A stretch of DNA of 15,265 nt from an uncultured Coriobacteriaceae bacterium (GCA_900543875.1 UQSV01000043.1:1-15265); one strand, 5' to 3'. Positions 1 to 7,824 are shown, counted from the stretch's first letter. The notes: generated from the sequence alone by a model not told the origin. Made by a program: numbers and translations.

Positions 1-230
1 ACGAGAGGACCGGGGTGGACGGACCTCCGGTGCACGGGTTGTTCACCAAGAGCACCGCCCGGTAGCCGAGTCCGGTCTGGATAACCGCTGAAGGCATCTA
101 AGCGGGAAGCCAGTCCCGAGATGAGTCTTCCCTTCGGTAAGGGCCCTCGTAGACCACGAGGTCGATAGGGCGCAGGTGCAAGCGCGGCGACGCGCTCAGC
201 CGAGCGTCACTAATAGCCCGAGCTCTTCCC
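1..230 (+). rRNA. rrl: 23S ribosomal RNA, 3' end (partial)
   Basis: This is the 3' terminal part of domain VI of 23S rRNA. It is recognised by the conserved run around GGATAACCGCTGAAGGCATC (positions 79-98), by the AAGCGGGAAGCC segment that follows, and by the CACTAATAGCCCGAG stretch (208-222) that corresponds to the ACTAAT near the 3' end of bacterial 23S rRNA. The 5' part lies outside the window. The exact 3' end is uncertain by several bases. A 5S gene follows about 130 bases downstream in the usual 23S-5S order. Confidence 0.96.
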
Positions 231-347
231 TTCATCGACCGTCGCACGATGGCGGCACGTCCCCTGACGGAAGGGTGCGACCGACGCTCCCGTTGCGCGC
301 TGTGCGGCCCCCAGGGCGCGGCCTGAAGGCCCGCCCCCTGACAGCCG
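231..347 (+). other. 23S-5S spacer
   Basis: This is the transcribed spacer between the 23S and 5S genes. It is GC-rich with several short inverted repeats, for example around CCAGGGCGCGGCCTGAAGG (310-328). I see no tRNA cloverleaf and no plausible coding frame. Its last bases run into the left arm of the stem that encloses 5S rRNA. Confidence 0.7.
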
Positions 348-490
348 AATGCCCCTCGTTGGTCAGCGACCATGGCGGGGGAGGTACACCCGGTCCCATC
401 CCGAACCCGGAAGTTAAGCCCCCCAGCGCCGATGGTACTGCGGAGTCAGTCCGTGGGAGAGCAGGACGTCGCTGACCAACGAGGGGCATT
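348..490 (+). repeat. Perfect 23-bp inverted repeat enclosing 5S rRNA
   Basis: Positions 348-370 and 468-490 are exact reverse complements over 23 bases. The inner part is helix I of mature 5S; the outer 10 to 12 base pairs (AATGCCCCTCGT against ACGAGGGGCATT) lie outside the mature RNA. The precursor should therefore fold as one long stalk, a likely substrate for a double-strand-specific maturation nuclease such as RNase III or an RNase M5-like enzyme. A short TTTT at 489-492 follows, so the stalk could also help end transcription. Confidence 0.75.
360..479 (+). rRNA. rrf: 5S ribosomal RNA
   Basis: This is a complete 5S rRNA of about 120 bases. Diagnostic parts are CCCATCCCGAACCCGGAAGT (395-414, loop B/helix III region), AGCGCCGATGGTACTG (425-440, loop E and helix IV) and GGGAGAGCAGGACG (455-468). 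Helix I is formed by GGTCAGCGAC at the 5' side and GTCGCTGACC at the 3' side. The ends are set by aligning the distance from helix I to the loop B motif with E. coli 5S, so they may be off by one or two bases. Confidence 0.95.
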
Positions 491-773
491 TTCGCGTGGA
501 CGTCGCCCGGGGGGTCGAGCCGACCTTCCAGGCGACTTCTTTTTCTGGGTCAACGCGGGGGCCGCCGGGCGTGGGCCCCGCATTGGCCCTTTCTTTGTAC
601 TGGGACCTGGCGCCGTCGGCCCCTCTCCGTGCCCGGGCCCCGGGCGCCGCGGGCGGCCCTTTCGTCTCGAAGCTTTAGCCTGTGCTACCTGTGAGTTCTA
701 TGTGGTGTCCTCTTACTTGACTGCTTGGTGTATTCTTCGCCTGACGTTATTACTTCTCTTGCTGGGTGTTGCT
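491..773. other. Gap between 5S rRNA and spermidine-synthase-like gene
   Basis: No convincing gene lies here. The first two thirds are very GC-rich; a perfect 7-base-arm palindrome with one central base sits at 631-645, and T-rich stretches occur at 540-546 and 660-664, possible places for rRNA operon termination. From about 664 the composition drops abruptly to a more AT-rich sequence that continues into the next gene. TTGACT (717-722) resembles a -35 element and TATTCT (731-736) a -10, but they are not properly spaced with each other. Confidence 0.5.
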
Positions 774-1565
774 ATGGGTCATGTTAGGGATTTGCTCGAC
801 AGGCTCCCTCACATCTATAAGACGATGTTCGGTCATTGCGTTATTAAGACGGTTCGTCTTGAGAACGGCGACTTGGTGCGCGTGCTACAGGTTGGCGGCG
901 TGTACCAGAGCGCCTCCTATCTCGATGAACGTCGTCTTGATCCGGTCTTCTCTTACTATTTCGGCTTTGACCATGCGTTTGATGGAGACCAGAAGCCTAC
1001 TCGAGTTCTGATGATTGGCGGAGGGGGCTATTCGTGGCCCAAGCATGTGGCCAAGGACTACCCCTTTGTCTCATCGCTCGATGTTGTCGAGATTGAACCT
1101 GCCGTTACTTCTCTTGCGCGTAAGTGGTTCTTCCTCGATGAATGCATGCAGCGGTATCCCGGGGTCATCAATCCTATCGAGGCTGATGGCAGGTCTTATC
1201 TCCAGGCTGCACCCGCTTCTTCCTATGACTGCATTGCCATCGACGCTTTTTCTGGGTGTGAACCGGTCGTAAGCTTGGCTACGGTTGAGGCTGCCTTTGC
1301 TGCCGCTCGCGTACTTGGTCCCAGCGGCGTTCTTGTCTCTAACGTAGTGTCTGCAAATGAGGGACGGGACGTGTCGTTCCTCTTTAGGTACATGTCGTCT
1401 CTTCGCGAGGCGTTTGAGCACGTCTACGTGCTCCCCTGCGACAGCGATGAGCTTGCAGTCGAGGATAATTACATCGTCTACGCGACCAACGGCTCCGTTG
1501 TGCCCGATGGCGTTCTCCCCTATGAAGGCTCCATGCTCCTGGCGCCCATGCGCGATGGGGACTAG
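774..1565 (+). CDS. Spermidine synthase-like SAM-dependent enzyme (SpeE family fold)
   Basis: The protein is 263 residues and has the polyamine-synthase/methyltransferase fold. Visible motifs are the SAM-binding glycine loop LMIGGGGYSWP (79-89), the acidic end of strand 2 in VVEIEPAV (104-111), ADGRSYL (137-143), and YDCIAIDAFSG (151-161), where the aspartate corresponds to the catalytic region of spermidine synthases. True spermidine synthases move aminopropyl from decarboxylated SAM to putrescine, but many relatives with this layout have no proven substrate, so I do not assign the reaction. The frame is open far upstream through the 5S gene; I chose ATG 774 because upstream codons encode rRNA or non-conserved sequence, although no clear ribosome binding site precedes it. 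Wobble positions are richer in T than in the neighbouring genes. Its stop overlaps the stop of the convergent helicase gene. Confidence 0.8.
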   Translation: MGHVRDLLDRLPHIYKTMFGHCVIKTVRLENGDLVRVLQVGGVYQSASYLDERRLDPVFSYYFGFDHAFDGDQKPTRVLMIGGGGYSWPKHVAKDYPFVSSLDVVEIEPAVTSLARKWFFLDECMQRYPGVINPIEADGRSYLQAAPASSYDCIAIDAFSGCEPVVSLATVEAAFAAARVLGPSGVLVSNVVSANEGRDVSFLFRYMSSLREAFEHVYVLPCDSDELAVEDNYIVYATNGSVVPDGVLPYEGSMLLAPMRDGD

Positions 1566-3982
1566 CTGGCAAACCAGGGGATATCGGCGCCGGGCACGCC
1601 TCCGCCCGCAGGAAGCTCGTAGCTTGTGATATAGCCCGTCCAGCCATTGACGCGTTTCCTCATGCCCTCGATGTCTAGCGTGCCGTAGGCAAATCCCTTA
1701 CGAACGAGCTCGGGTGGAACGTATTCGTCGTACTTCTCGAACAGGGGAAGCTCGTCCTTGTAAAGAAGCTCCATGGGATCGAACTTGCTTGTCGCCTCGG
1801 TTGTCACGACGTCGAAGAACTCCTTGGGTCCCGCCGACATCACAAAGGTGAGGTAGTAGGGTCTCGACGAATCGATTCCTTTCAGGCCAAGCTGCTTTGC
1901 GCATTTGATCTTGAGCAGCCTCTCGAGGGCGAGGAAGGCGTAGCTCCCAAGCCAGGGGAAGAGGGCCCAGGTGTTTCCGCCCAGGTTGATGAGCGGGTGA
2001 ATGTCTATCTGCGCGGCGGCCGCGGCCCTGCGCGCAAGCGCAAGCCTGCCCACTGCGTTCTTCATGAGGTAGGGATAGGTGCTGCGCTCCTCGAGGACCT
2101 TGAGCATGCGCTCGAGCACGTGGGTGTGGATGTCGCCGGGACACTCTCCAAAGTAGGCGGGAACCTTGCCGCGCACCTTTGTGGCGTAGACGATGTGACG
2201 CTTGTGATCGACGTCCTCGACGAGCCACGTGGCTCCCGCGATGGCGATTTTCTCGCCCGCCGGGGGAGGGGCCACGATGGTGCCGAGCTCGGCTGAGTCG
2301 CTGCGCACGGTGTACTCGATGTTCTCCTGGAAGACGGCGTAGAACTTGTATGAGCTGGCCACGCGCTCGCCCGAAAGGCCCACGATGAGCCCGTCCGTTT
2401 CCGTCTGCTCGATCTGCCCCGTGAGGAGCAGGTGACGAAGCATGACGCGGAAGTCATCGGTGGAGACTCTGTGGAAGACGGTCAGGTTGAGCACGCGTTG
2501 CGCCAGCTCGGCGGGCGTGAGCTCGCCTTCGCTTGCGAGCGTGGCGATGGTCTGGTGGTAGAGCAGGCTGTAGGGGAGCCGGTCGAGTCGGGGAGGCTCC
2601 ACCCAGTGCTCCTCGCGATAGAGCTGTACGAGGGCGATTCCCTGAAGCAGCTTCCAGGGGATGGTCTCGGGCAGAAGCGCCCGCGGCTCAGGTGGCTCCT
2701 CTCGCATGACGAACCACATCTCGGGTGGGGTGCTGCGCCTGCCCGTGCGGCCCATGCGCTGCAGAAACGAGCTCACGGTGAAGGGTGCGTCGATCTGGAA
2801 GGCTCGCTCGAGCCTGCCGATGTCGATGCCGAGCTCGAGCGTCGAGGTGGTGATGGTGGTGAGGGCCTGGGAGTCGTCCCTCATGAGCTCCTCGGCAGAC
2901 TCGCGCAGGGAGCTCGAGAGGTTGCCGTGATGGATGAGAAAGCGGTCTGCCTCGTGGTTGGCCTCACAATAGCGGCGAAGCTCGGTGCAGACGGCCTCGG
3001 CGTCCTCGCGCGAGTTGGCAAAGACGAGGCACTTCTTGTTGCGCGTGTGCTCAAAGATGTAGCCCAGGCCGGGGTCTGCCTCGCGTGGCGCCGTGTCGCT
3101 GGGTGCGTCGAGCGCTGGGCTTGCCGCATGGTCCGTGGGCTCCTCGACCTCGTCTGGGACGATGCTCTGGAGGGTGAGCTCGCGCGCCTGCTTGGCGTCT
3201 GCGCCCTTGGCCTTGCGAATGTAGTCGATGCCGCGCAGGGCCTCCTCTGCCTGCCCGCCCATGGCGTCTGCCGCCTGGGGGCCGCTGAGGTAGAAGTGTT
3301 CCATGGAGAGACGCCAGGTGCGCTGTGGCTCTTCGACGCGGGGAACCACCCAGCCACGGCCGGTGCCAGCGGAGAGGAAGGCGCCCACGGCCTGCGGGTC
3401 TCCGATGGTGGCGGACAGGCCGATGCGCCGCGGGTTGACGCCCGCCATACGACAGAGGCGCTCGATGAGGCAGATGGTCTGGCCACCGCGGTCTCCGCGC
3501 AGCAGGGAGTGGACCTCATCGATGACGATGAAGCGAAGGTCGCAGAAGAGCCTCGAGATGGCGGCGTGCTTGCGCAGCAGCAGGGCCTCGAGCGACTCGG
3601 GCGTGATCTGCAAGATGCCGCTTGGGTTCTTGAGCATCTTGGCCTTGTGGGAGGCCGAGACGTCTCCGTGCCAGTGCCACACGGGGATGTTCGCCTCGGC
3701 ACAGAGGTCGTTGAGGCGTAGGAACTGGTCGTTGATGAGGGCCTTGAGGGGGCCGATGTAGATGGCACCCACGCTGGCGGGAGGGTCCTCGTCGAACAGC
3801 GAGAGGATGGGGAAGAAGGCGGCCTCGGTCTTTCCCGAGGCGGTCTGGGCGGTGAGCAGCACGTTTGCGTCGGTGTCGAAGATGGCTTCGGCGGCAGCGA
3901 CCTGGATGCCCCTCAGGCTCTCCCACTCGTGGTCGTAGATGAAGTCCTGAATGAACGGAGCAAAGCGCTCGAACGTGCCCAT
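1562..3982 (-). CDS. Lhr-like DEVH-box superfamily II helicase (BrxHI-like)
   Basis: This 806-residue cytoplasmic ATPase should unwind or translocate on nucleic acid. Superfamily II motifs in order: Q-motif region near 20-30, Walker A AQTASGKT (45-52), DEVH (155-158) in IVIDEVHSLLRGDRGG, motif III LSATIGDP (189-196), motif V TTSTLELGIDIGR (378-390), and motif VI QRMGRTGRR (408-416). RGDRGG after the DEVH box and the C-terminal region around GKVPAYFGECPGD are Lhr-like. An acidic, probably flexible insert (about 235-305) separates the two RecA lobes. ATG 3982 has a good ribosome binding site (GAGGAGGG, five bases upstream). It is the third gene of an operon, 27 bases after the ATPase gene. In BREX type 2 a similar helicase (BrxHI) accompanies BrxD; by analogy I infer a DNA-processing or defence role. 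The helicase family is certain, the role is not. Confidence 0.9.
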   Translation of the reverse strand: MGTFERFAPFIQDFIYDHEWESLRGIQVAAAEAIFDTDANVLLTAQTASGKTEAAFFPILSLFDEDPPASVGAIYIGPLKALINDQFLRLNDLCAEANIPVWHWHGDVSASHKAKMLKNPSGILQITPESLEALLLRKHAAISRLFCDLRFIVIDEVHSLLRGDRGGQTICLIERLCRMAGVNPRRIGLSATIGDPQAVGAFLSAGTGRGWVVPRVEEPQRTWRLSMEHFYLSGPQAADAMGGQAEEALRGIDYIRKAKGADAKQARELTLQSIVPDEVEEPTDHAASPALDAPSDTAPREADPGLGYIFEHTRNKKCLVFANSREDAEAVCTELRRYCEANHEADRFLIHHGNLSSSLRESAEELMRDDSQALTTITTSTLELGIDIGRLERAFQIDAPFTVSSFLQRMGRTGRRSTPPEMWFVMREEPPEPRALLPETIPWKLLQGIALVQLYREEHWVEPPRLDRLPYSLLYHQTIATLASEGELTPAELAQRVLNLTVFHRVSTDDFRVMLRHLLLTGQIEQTETDGLIVGLSGERVASSYKFYAVFQENIEYTVRSDSAELGTIVAPPPAGEKIAIAGATWLVEDVDHKRHIVYATKVRGKVPAYFGECPGDIHTHVLERMLKVLEERSTYPYLMKNAVGRLALARRAAAAAQIDIHPLINLGGNTWALFPWLGSYAFLALERLLKIKCAKQLGLKGIDSSRPYYLTFVMSAGPKEFFDVVTTEATSKFDPMELLYKDELPLFEKYDEYVPPELVRKGFAYGTLDIEGMRKRVNGWTGYITSYELPAGGGVPGADIPWFAS

Positions 3983-4009
3983 GCACCCTCCTCTCGAATG
4001 GCGCGGCTG

Positions 4010-5320
4010 CTAAATCTTGAACTCGGCAAAGCTGCGCTGGCCGGGCTGCTCGGCCTCGCCGGACGCGCCGCCCGAGGTGGCCGTGGCAAACTGGTCGGAG
4101 CCCAGCAGCTCCTCCATGCCCATCTCGGGGTTCTGGCATAGGATGTCGAGAAGCTCGATGAAGTCCCTGATGACCTCGCGCGGGGTGAGGTGGGTGTCTG
4201 CGCCCACACGGCCAAACTCAATCTCGAGGAAGCGCACGAGGTCCTCGGTGCCAAGCCTGCGCTCGTAGCCAAAGTAGCCGGCGTGAATGTCGGCGAGCTT
4301 CTCGATGAGGACGAGCAGCTCCTCGTAGGTAAGCGGATTGAGGTGGATCACGGGGGCGAGCATGTCCGACAGGCCCTCCCGCGCAAAGCGGCCCTCGGAA
4401 AGGCGGCTGCGCAGGGCCTCGTAGGAGTAGACGCCGCGCCTGCGGTCCTCGATGGACTGGGGCGTGCCTCCCATGATGATGCCCAGGTAGTGCGCCTTGC
4501 CCTGGAGCGTGTCGTTGTACATCGTGAGAATCTTCTCGTAGTTGTACTGGCGCGTGATGGAATTGGGAATCTTGTAGAGGTTCACGAGTTCATCGATGAG
4601 GACGAGCATGCCCTCGTAGCCCGCACCCTTGAGGAAGCGTGCAAATAGCTTGAGGTAGTCGTACCAGTTGTCGTCGCAGATGCAGGCGTTGACGCCAAGG
4701 TCCTGGCGGGCCTCGGTCTTGGTTCGGTACTCGCCGCGCAGCCAGCGCAGCACGGCGCTGCGGCGCTCGTCGTCGCCGCCCGCCGCCGCGGCGTAGTAGA
4801 TGCGCATGATGCGGGCAAAATCGAAGCCGTGGACCATCTCCTCGACGGGCGCCATCTGGGCCTCGAGCGCCGCCGCGGCGTCTGGGGCCTTCTCGATGTT
4901 GGCGACCCAGCGGTCGAGAACAAGCTGCAGGGCGCCGCCTTCGGGTCGCGTCTTGGTGGAGAGGTTGCGGATGAGCTCGCGGTAGGTGGCAAGGCCCTGG
5001 CCGCCGTTGCCCTGCAGGCGACGCTCGGGCGAGAGGTCTGCATCTGCCACGACGAAGCCCTTGCCCATCGCGTGGGTTCGGATGGTTTGGAGCAGGAAGC
5101 TCTTTCCGGTGCCGTAGCGGCCCACGAGGAAGCGGAAGCTCGCACCACCGTCGGCGATGAGGTCAAGGTCGTGGAGCAGCGCGGCAATCTCGGTCTTGCG
5201 GCCAACCGTGATGTAGGGAAGGCCGATCCTGGGGACGACGCCACCCTTGAGGGAGTTTATGAGCACCGCGGCGATGCGCTTGGGCACGCGCGGGGTGTTG
5301 CTGGGTTCGCTGGGGCTCAT
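4010..5320 (-). CDS. BrxD-like P-loop ATPase (DUF2791 family)
   Basis: The protein is 436 residues with a single ATPase core. Walker A is GRYGTGKS (67-74), with the glycine-rich pattern preceded by FRFLV. Walker B is MLVLIDE (238-244), followed by a LGIIMGGTP strand (279-287) where sensor-like residues are expected. The N-terminal RIAAVLINSLKGGVVP (15-30) and the ITVGR segment are typical of the BREX ATP-binding protein BrxD/DUF2791 group as I remember it. The tail from about 412 is low-complexity and ends in SFAEFKI. ATG 5320 is chosen because it overlaps the upstream stop as ATGA and AGGAG lies 10 bases before it; the frame is open much further upstream, but only as an antisense-like arginine/proline-rich shadow inside the preceding gene. 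It probably acts with the TerB-domain protein and the helicase as the regulatory or loading ATPase. No methylase or nuclease domain is visible. Confidence 0.87.
   Translation of the reverse strand: MSPSEPSNTPRVPKRIAAVLINSLKGGVVPRIGLPYITVGRKTEIAALLHDLDLIADGGASFRFLVGRYGTGKSFLLQTIRTHAMGKGFVVADADLSPERRLQGNGGQGLATYRELIRNLSTKTRPEGGALQLVLDRWVANIEKAPDAAAALEAQMAPVEEMVHGFDFARIMRIYYAAAAGGDDERRSAVLRWLRGEYRTKTEARQDLGVNACICDDNWYDYLKLFARFLKGAGYEGMLVLIDELVNLYKIPNSITRQYNYEKILTMYNDTLQGKAHYLGIIMGGTPQSIEDRRRGVYSYEALRSRLSEGRFAREGLSDMLAPVIHLNPLTYEELLVLIEKLADIHAGYFGYERRLGTEDLVRFLEIEFGRVGADTHLTPREVIRDFIELLDILCQNPEMGMEELLGSDQFATATSGGASGEAEQPGQRSFAEFKI
5317..5320 (-). promoter_or_regulatory. ATGA stop-start overlap coupling TerB-domain and ATPase genes
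   Basis: Read on the minus strand, the four bases ATGA hold the start codon of the ATPase and the TGA stop of the TerB-domain gene. Such overlaps usually mean translational coupling and similar amounts of both proteins, which suits subunits of one complex. AGGAG (5332-5336 on the minus strand) lies inside the upstream gene 10 or so bases before the start. Confidence 0.85.
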
Positions 5321-7002
5321 GGGAGAAGGGCTCCTCTCAGGTCTTTCAGGTAATCCTCGATGATCTGGGGGCCGTCGTCGGCAAACTCGATGGCCGTGTC
5401 TCCCAGAAGGTCGAAGAGCTTCTCGTTGATGGAGTCGACCGTCATGTCTGGTGAGGCGGTGCCAAAGTTGGGCTGGCCGCCCTCGAGCAGGGTGCTCACG
5501 ATGGCGAGCTCTGCGCTCGTGAGGCCATAGGGGCCCTCCTGGGCACCCTGGGGCTCCGAGGCCGCGGTCTGACGCTTGGGACTGACCTCGGCACCCGATG
5601 CGCCCTCTGGCGGCGCGAGGGGGCCTTCTGTGACTTGCCCCTCGATGCGGGGACTGTCGCTCGTGCATTTGAGCGCGGGGCCGGCCGCGGCTGCGTCTGC
5701 GTGGCTGGGCACGGGATCGGCTACGCCCGCGACCGTGGCAAGGTCGGACGCGTCCTCGCGCTCCTCGTCGACGAGCAAGGCCTCGCGCGTGACGCTGGCC
5801 GCCGCGCGGATCTGGTCGAGCTGGCCCAGGTCGATCCTCACGCGGCGCGCCTCGCGCTGGCGCTCCCACTCGAGGCGCGCCGCGATTTGCTCGTCGATGA
5901 TCTTGGCAAGGTACTTGGGCGTGGCGCCCTCGGCGAGCGGGTGCTCGTAGTCGAGGACGAGGCGCAGGCGCTGGTCGATGGTGCGTACGACGCTGCCAAG
6001 CTTGGCATTGCGGCCGCGGCTCTCGAGGTACTCCTCGCGATGCCATGCGCCGCGGGCGCAGACGTAGCGGTTGACCTCGTCGAGCTCGTAGGTGCAGTCC
6101 TCATGGCGCCGGGGCGCCCAGAACACGGCCGAGGCGAACATGGGATAGCTCTTGGCAAGCGGCGAGCCAAAGATGGTCTCGACGAGGCCACTTTTGCGGT
6201 GCTTGTCGTAATAGACGGCAAGCTGGGAGAGCGAGCCGCAGGTGACGGCCGCAAGCGTGTCCGGCCGCTCCCCGTAGAGCCTGCTCGACCCCAGCTGGTA
6301 GCTCGAGAGCTTCTCGAGCGCGTTGAGGAGCTCGTCTTGGACGGGTGAGCTCGCGAGCGTGGAGACCTCGCGCCAGGTGGCGAGCCCCCGCTTGAGGGCG
6401 ACGACGGCCTGGTCGAACTCGAGGTCGACGTAGGGGGTGATGAGCTCGACGGGCAGGTTGTGCCAGGCCGCGTAGTCGCGCAGCCAGCGCTTGGCATGAC
6501 GGTCGAGCTTGCCGTCGAAGACGCGGTAGCTCTGCCACAGCGAGCAGATCTTGTCGAAGCCGTCGCGCGCGTCGCTGACTCCCACGCCGCACAGCAGCTC
6601 GTAGAAGAGCACGAAGACGAACGAGAGGCTGGTGGGCGACACCTTGCCCTGGCGCACCTGCGTGCGCCACGAGAAGTAGCGGCGCAGGTCACGGTTGCTC
6701 ATGTCCTCGTAGGTGGGGAAGTAGTGGCTGAAGGTGGAGTAGAACGGGACGTCGTCCTCGTAGTCCTCCATGACACGGGCCTGCTCGTAGAAGAGCTTGG
6801 CGGCCGGCCACATCCTGGCCTCGGGGTTGCGGGCGATGGCGCGCATCTGCTCGATGCGCTCGGGGAGGTAGCTCGCCATCTGCGAGCCGCGCGAGACGAT
6901 GGGCTCGTCGGTATAGACGCGCGTGGCGAAGGCCCCGGTCTGGCGCCCCTCGGCCTGCGCGTTTATGCGGTCGATGATGCTCTGGATGTCTGCCCTCGCC
7001 AC
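5317..7002 (-). CDS. TerB-N/TerB-C domain protein, first gene of the ATPase-helicase operon
   Basis: The protein is 561 residues from GTG 7002. An N-terminal helical domain (about 65-270) contains YFSWRTQVRQGK (109-120), then LSFVFVLFYELLCGVGV (126-142) and KRWLRDY (171-177), which match the TerB-N pattern. The C-terminal part contains SINEKLFDLLGDTAIE and a closing DYLKDLRG, as in TerB-C. A proline/alanine/glycine-rich linker of about 60 residues separates the two. TerB-type domains occur in tellurite-resistance and stress-response gene sets and are predicted to be scaffold or ligand-binding modules; no catalytic site is evident. GTG 7002 is preferred over ATG 7020 because AGGGGAGG sits just upstream of it and covers the gap to that ATG. 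It is translationally coupled to the ATPase gene through ATGA. Confidence 0.82.
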   Translation of the reverse strand: MARADIQSIIDRINAQAEGRQTGAFATRVYTDEPIVSRGSQMASYLPERIEQMRAIARNPEARMWPAAKLFYEQARVMEDYEDDVPFYSTFSHYFPTYEDMSNRDLRRYFSWRTQVRQGKVSPTSLSFVFVLFYELLCGVGVSDARDGFDKICSLWQSYRVFDGKLDRHAKRWLRDYAAWHNLPVELITPYVDLEFDQAVVALKRGLATWREVSTLASSPVQDELLNALEKLSSYQLGSSRLYGERPDTLAAVTCGSLSQLAVYYDKHRKSGLVETIFGSPLAKSYPMFASAVFWAPRRHEDCTYELDEVNRYVCARGAWHREEYLESRGRNAKLGSVVRTIDQRLRLVLDYEHPLAEGATPKYLAKIIDEQIAARLEWERQREARRVRIDLGQLDQIRAAASVTREALLVDEEREDASDLATVAGVADPVPSHADAAAAGPALKCTSDSPRIEGQVTEGPLAPPEGASGAEVSPKRQTAASEPQGAQEGPYGLTSAELAIVSTLLEGGQPNFGTASPDMTVDSINEKLFDLLGDTAIEFADDGPQIIEDYLKDLRGALLP

Positions 7003-7035
7003 GATGCCTCCCCTCAACATGGGTGCGAGAACAGC

Positions 7036-7044
7036 ATCATACCA
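7036..7044 (-). promoter_or_regulatory. Candidate extended -10 promoter for the TerB-ATPase-helicase operon
   Basis: The minus strand reads TGGTATGAT here: a TATGAT -10 hexamer with the TGn extension. It would start transcription near 7028, about 26 bases before the GTG start. A TTACAA lies upstream at 20-base spacing, too far for a standard -35, so the element would depend on the extended -10. Confidence 0.45.
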
Positions 7045-7095
7045 CGATGACGAACATGTGTTTGTAATGAGAAAGGACGGCGATGCCCTTGTCGG

Positions 7096-7824
7096 CTACA
7101 CGAAGGCGCAGACCACGGCGATGGCCACGGCGGGCAGCATGTTGGCCGGCTTGAACGTGCACGGCCAGATGAGGTTGACGCCCACGCAGAAGATGAGGGC
7201 GGAGCCCACGAGCGAGAGGTTGGCGAGCGCGGCGGTGGTCATGATGGGGTGGAGCAGCGTGGCGAGCACGGTGACCGTGCCTTGCAGCACGCCCACCGGC
7301 AGGGCCGCGAACAGGCAGCCGCGCCCCATTGAGGCGGCCATCGAGCAGACGATGACGGCGTCGAGCGCTCCCTTGAGGGCAAGCGTCGACCAGTCGCCCG
7401 ACAGACCATCCTGGATGGACCCCACGATGGCCATGGCGCCGATGCAGACGGTGAGCGAGGCCGAGACGAACCCGTCGACGAAGCGCGTGTCCCCCGAGCT
7501 GCCGGTCTTGTCGCGCAGCCACTCTCCCAGGGTCTCGAAGCGGGCGTCGATGTCGAGCAGCTCGCCCGCGACGGTGCCAAGCGCGAGCGAGACGAGCATC
7601 ATCATGGTGCCCTGGGTGGAGAGGGAGATGGTGCCGTCTGCCGCGGCCTGCGCCACCAGCATGTGCTGCATGACGCCCGACGCTCCCACAAAGATGACGC
7701 ACACGCCGCAGGCATGCAGCAGGGCCTGCTGCATGCGGTCGTTGACGATGCCACTGGCAAGCAGCCCCACCGCGCCGCCGGCGACGATGCAGGCGACGTT
7801 GATGAGCGTTCCGAGACCGAGCAT
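7096..7824 (-). CDS. DUF554 family integral membrane protein
   Basis: The protein is 242 residues and almost entirely hydrophobic, with about six or seven predicted membrane segments. The start MLGLGTLINVACIVAGGAVG and the short charged loop with LGTVAGELLDIDARFETLGE are characteristic of the DUF554 (YdfK/YqgA) family of membrane proteins; the usual length is about 230. Its function is unknown; a transporter role is sometimes suggested but unproven. ATG 7824 is chosen because AAAGGAG lies four bases upstream, and the family normally begins with this short hydrophobic N-terminus. The frame is open further upstream but encodes no family sequence. It reads in the same direction as the TerB operon, 93 bases before that gene's start, without an obvious terminator between them, so some read-through is possible. 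Confidence 0.87.
   Translation of the reverse strand: MLGLGTLINVACIVAGGAVGLLASGIVNDRMQQALLHACGVCVIFVGASGVMQHMLVAQAAADGTISLSTQGTMMMLVSLALGTVAGELLDIDARFETLGEWLRDKTGSSGDTRFVDGFVSASLTVCIGAMAIVGSIQDGLSGDWSTLALKGALDAVIVCSMAASMGRGCLFAALPVGVLQGTVTVLATLLHPIMTTAALANLSLVGSALIFCVGVNLIWPCTFKPANMLPAVAIAVVCAFV

Noticed and set aside
231..347. A tRNA gene in the 23S-5S spacer
   Set aside because: No T-loop TTCRANY sequence with matching acceptor stem and anticodon arm was found.
372..773. N-terminal extension of the spermidine-synthase-like frame through the 5S rRNA region
   Set aside because: It translates rRNA and GC-rich spacer; family similarity starts at MGHVRDLLDRLP (774).
2432..3721. Plus-strand open frame of 429 codons
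   Set aside because: It is antisense to the helicase gene, with no recognisable domain and biased composition.
5321..6046. Upstream extension of the ATPase frame
   Set aside because: The extension is Arg/Pro/Ala-rich, lies inside the TerB-domain gene in another frame, and the ATGA overlap gives a better start.
1562..7002. A complete BREX type 2 locus
   Set aside because: Only BrxD-like and BrxHI-like proteins are present; the gene on each side is unrelated, and no PglX, PglZ, PglY or PglW is visible.
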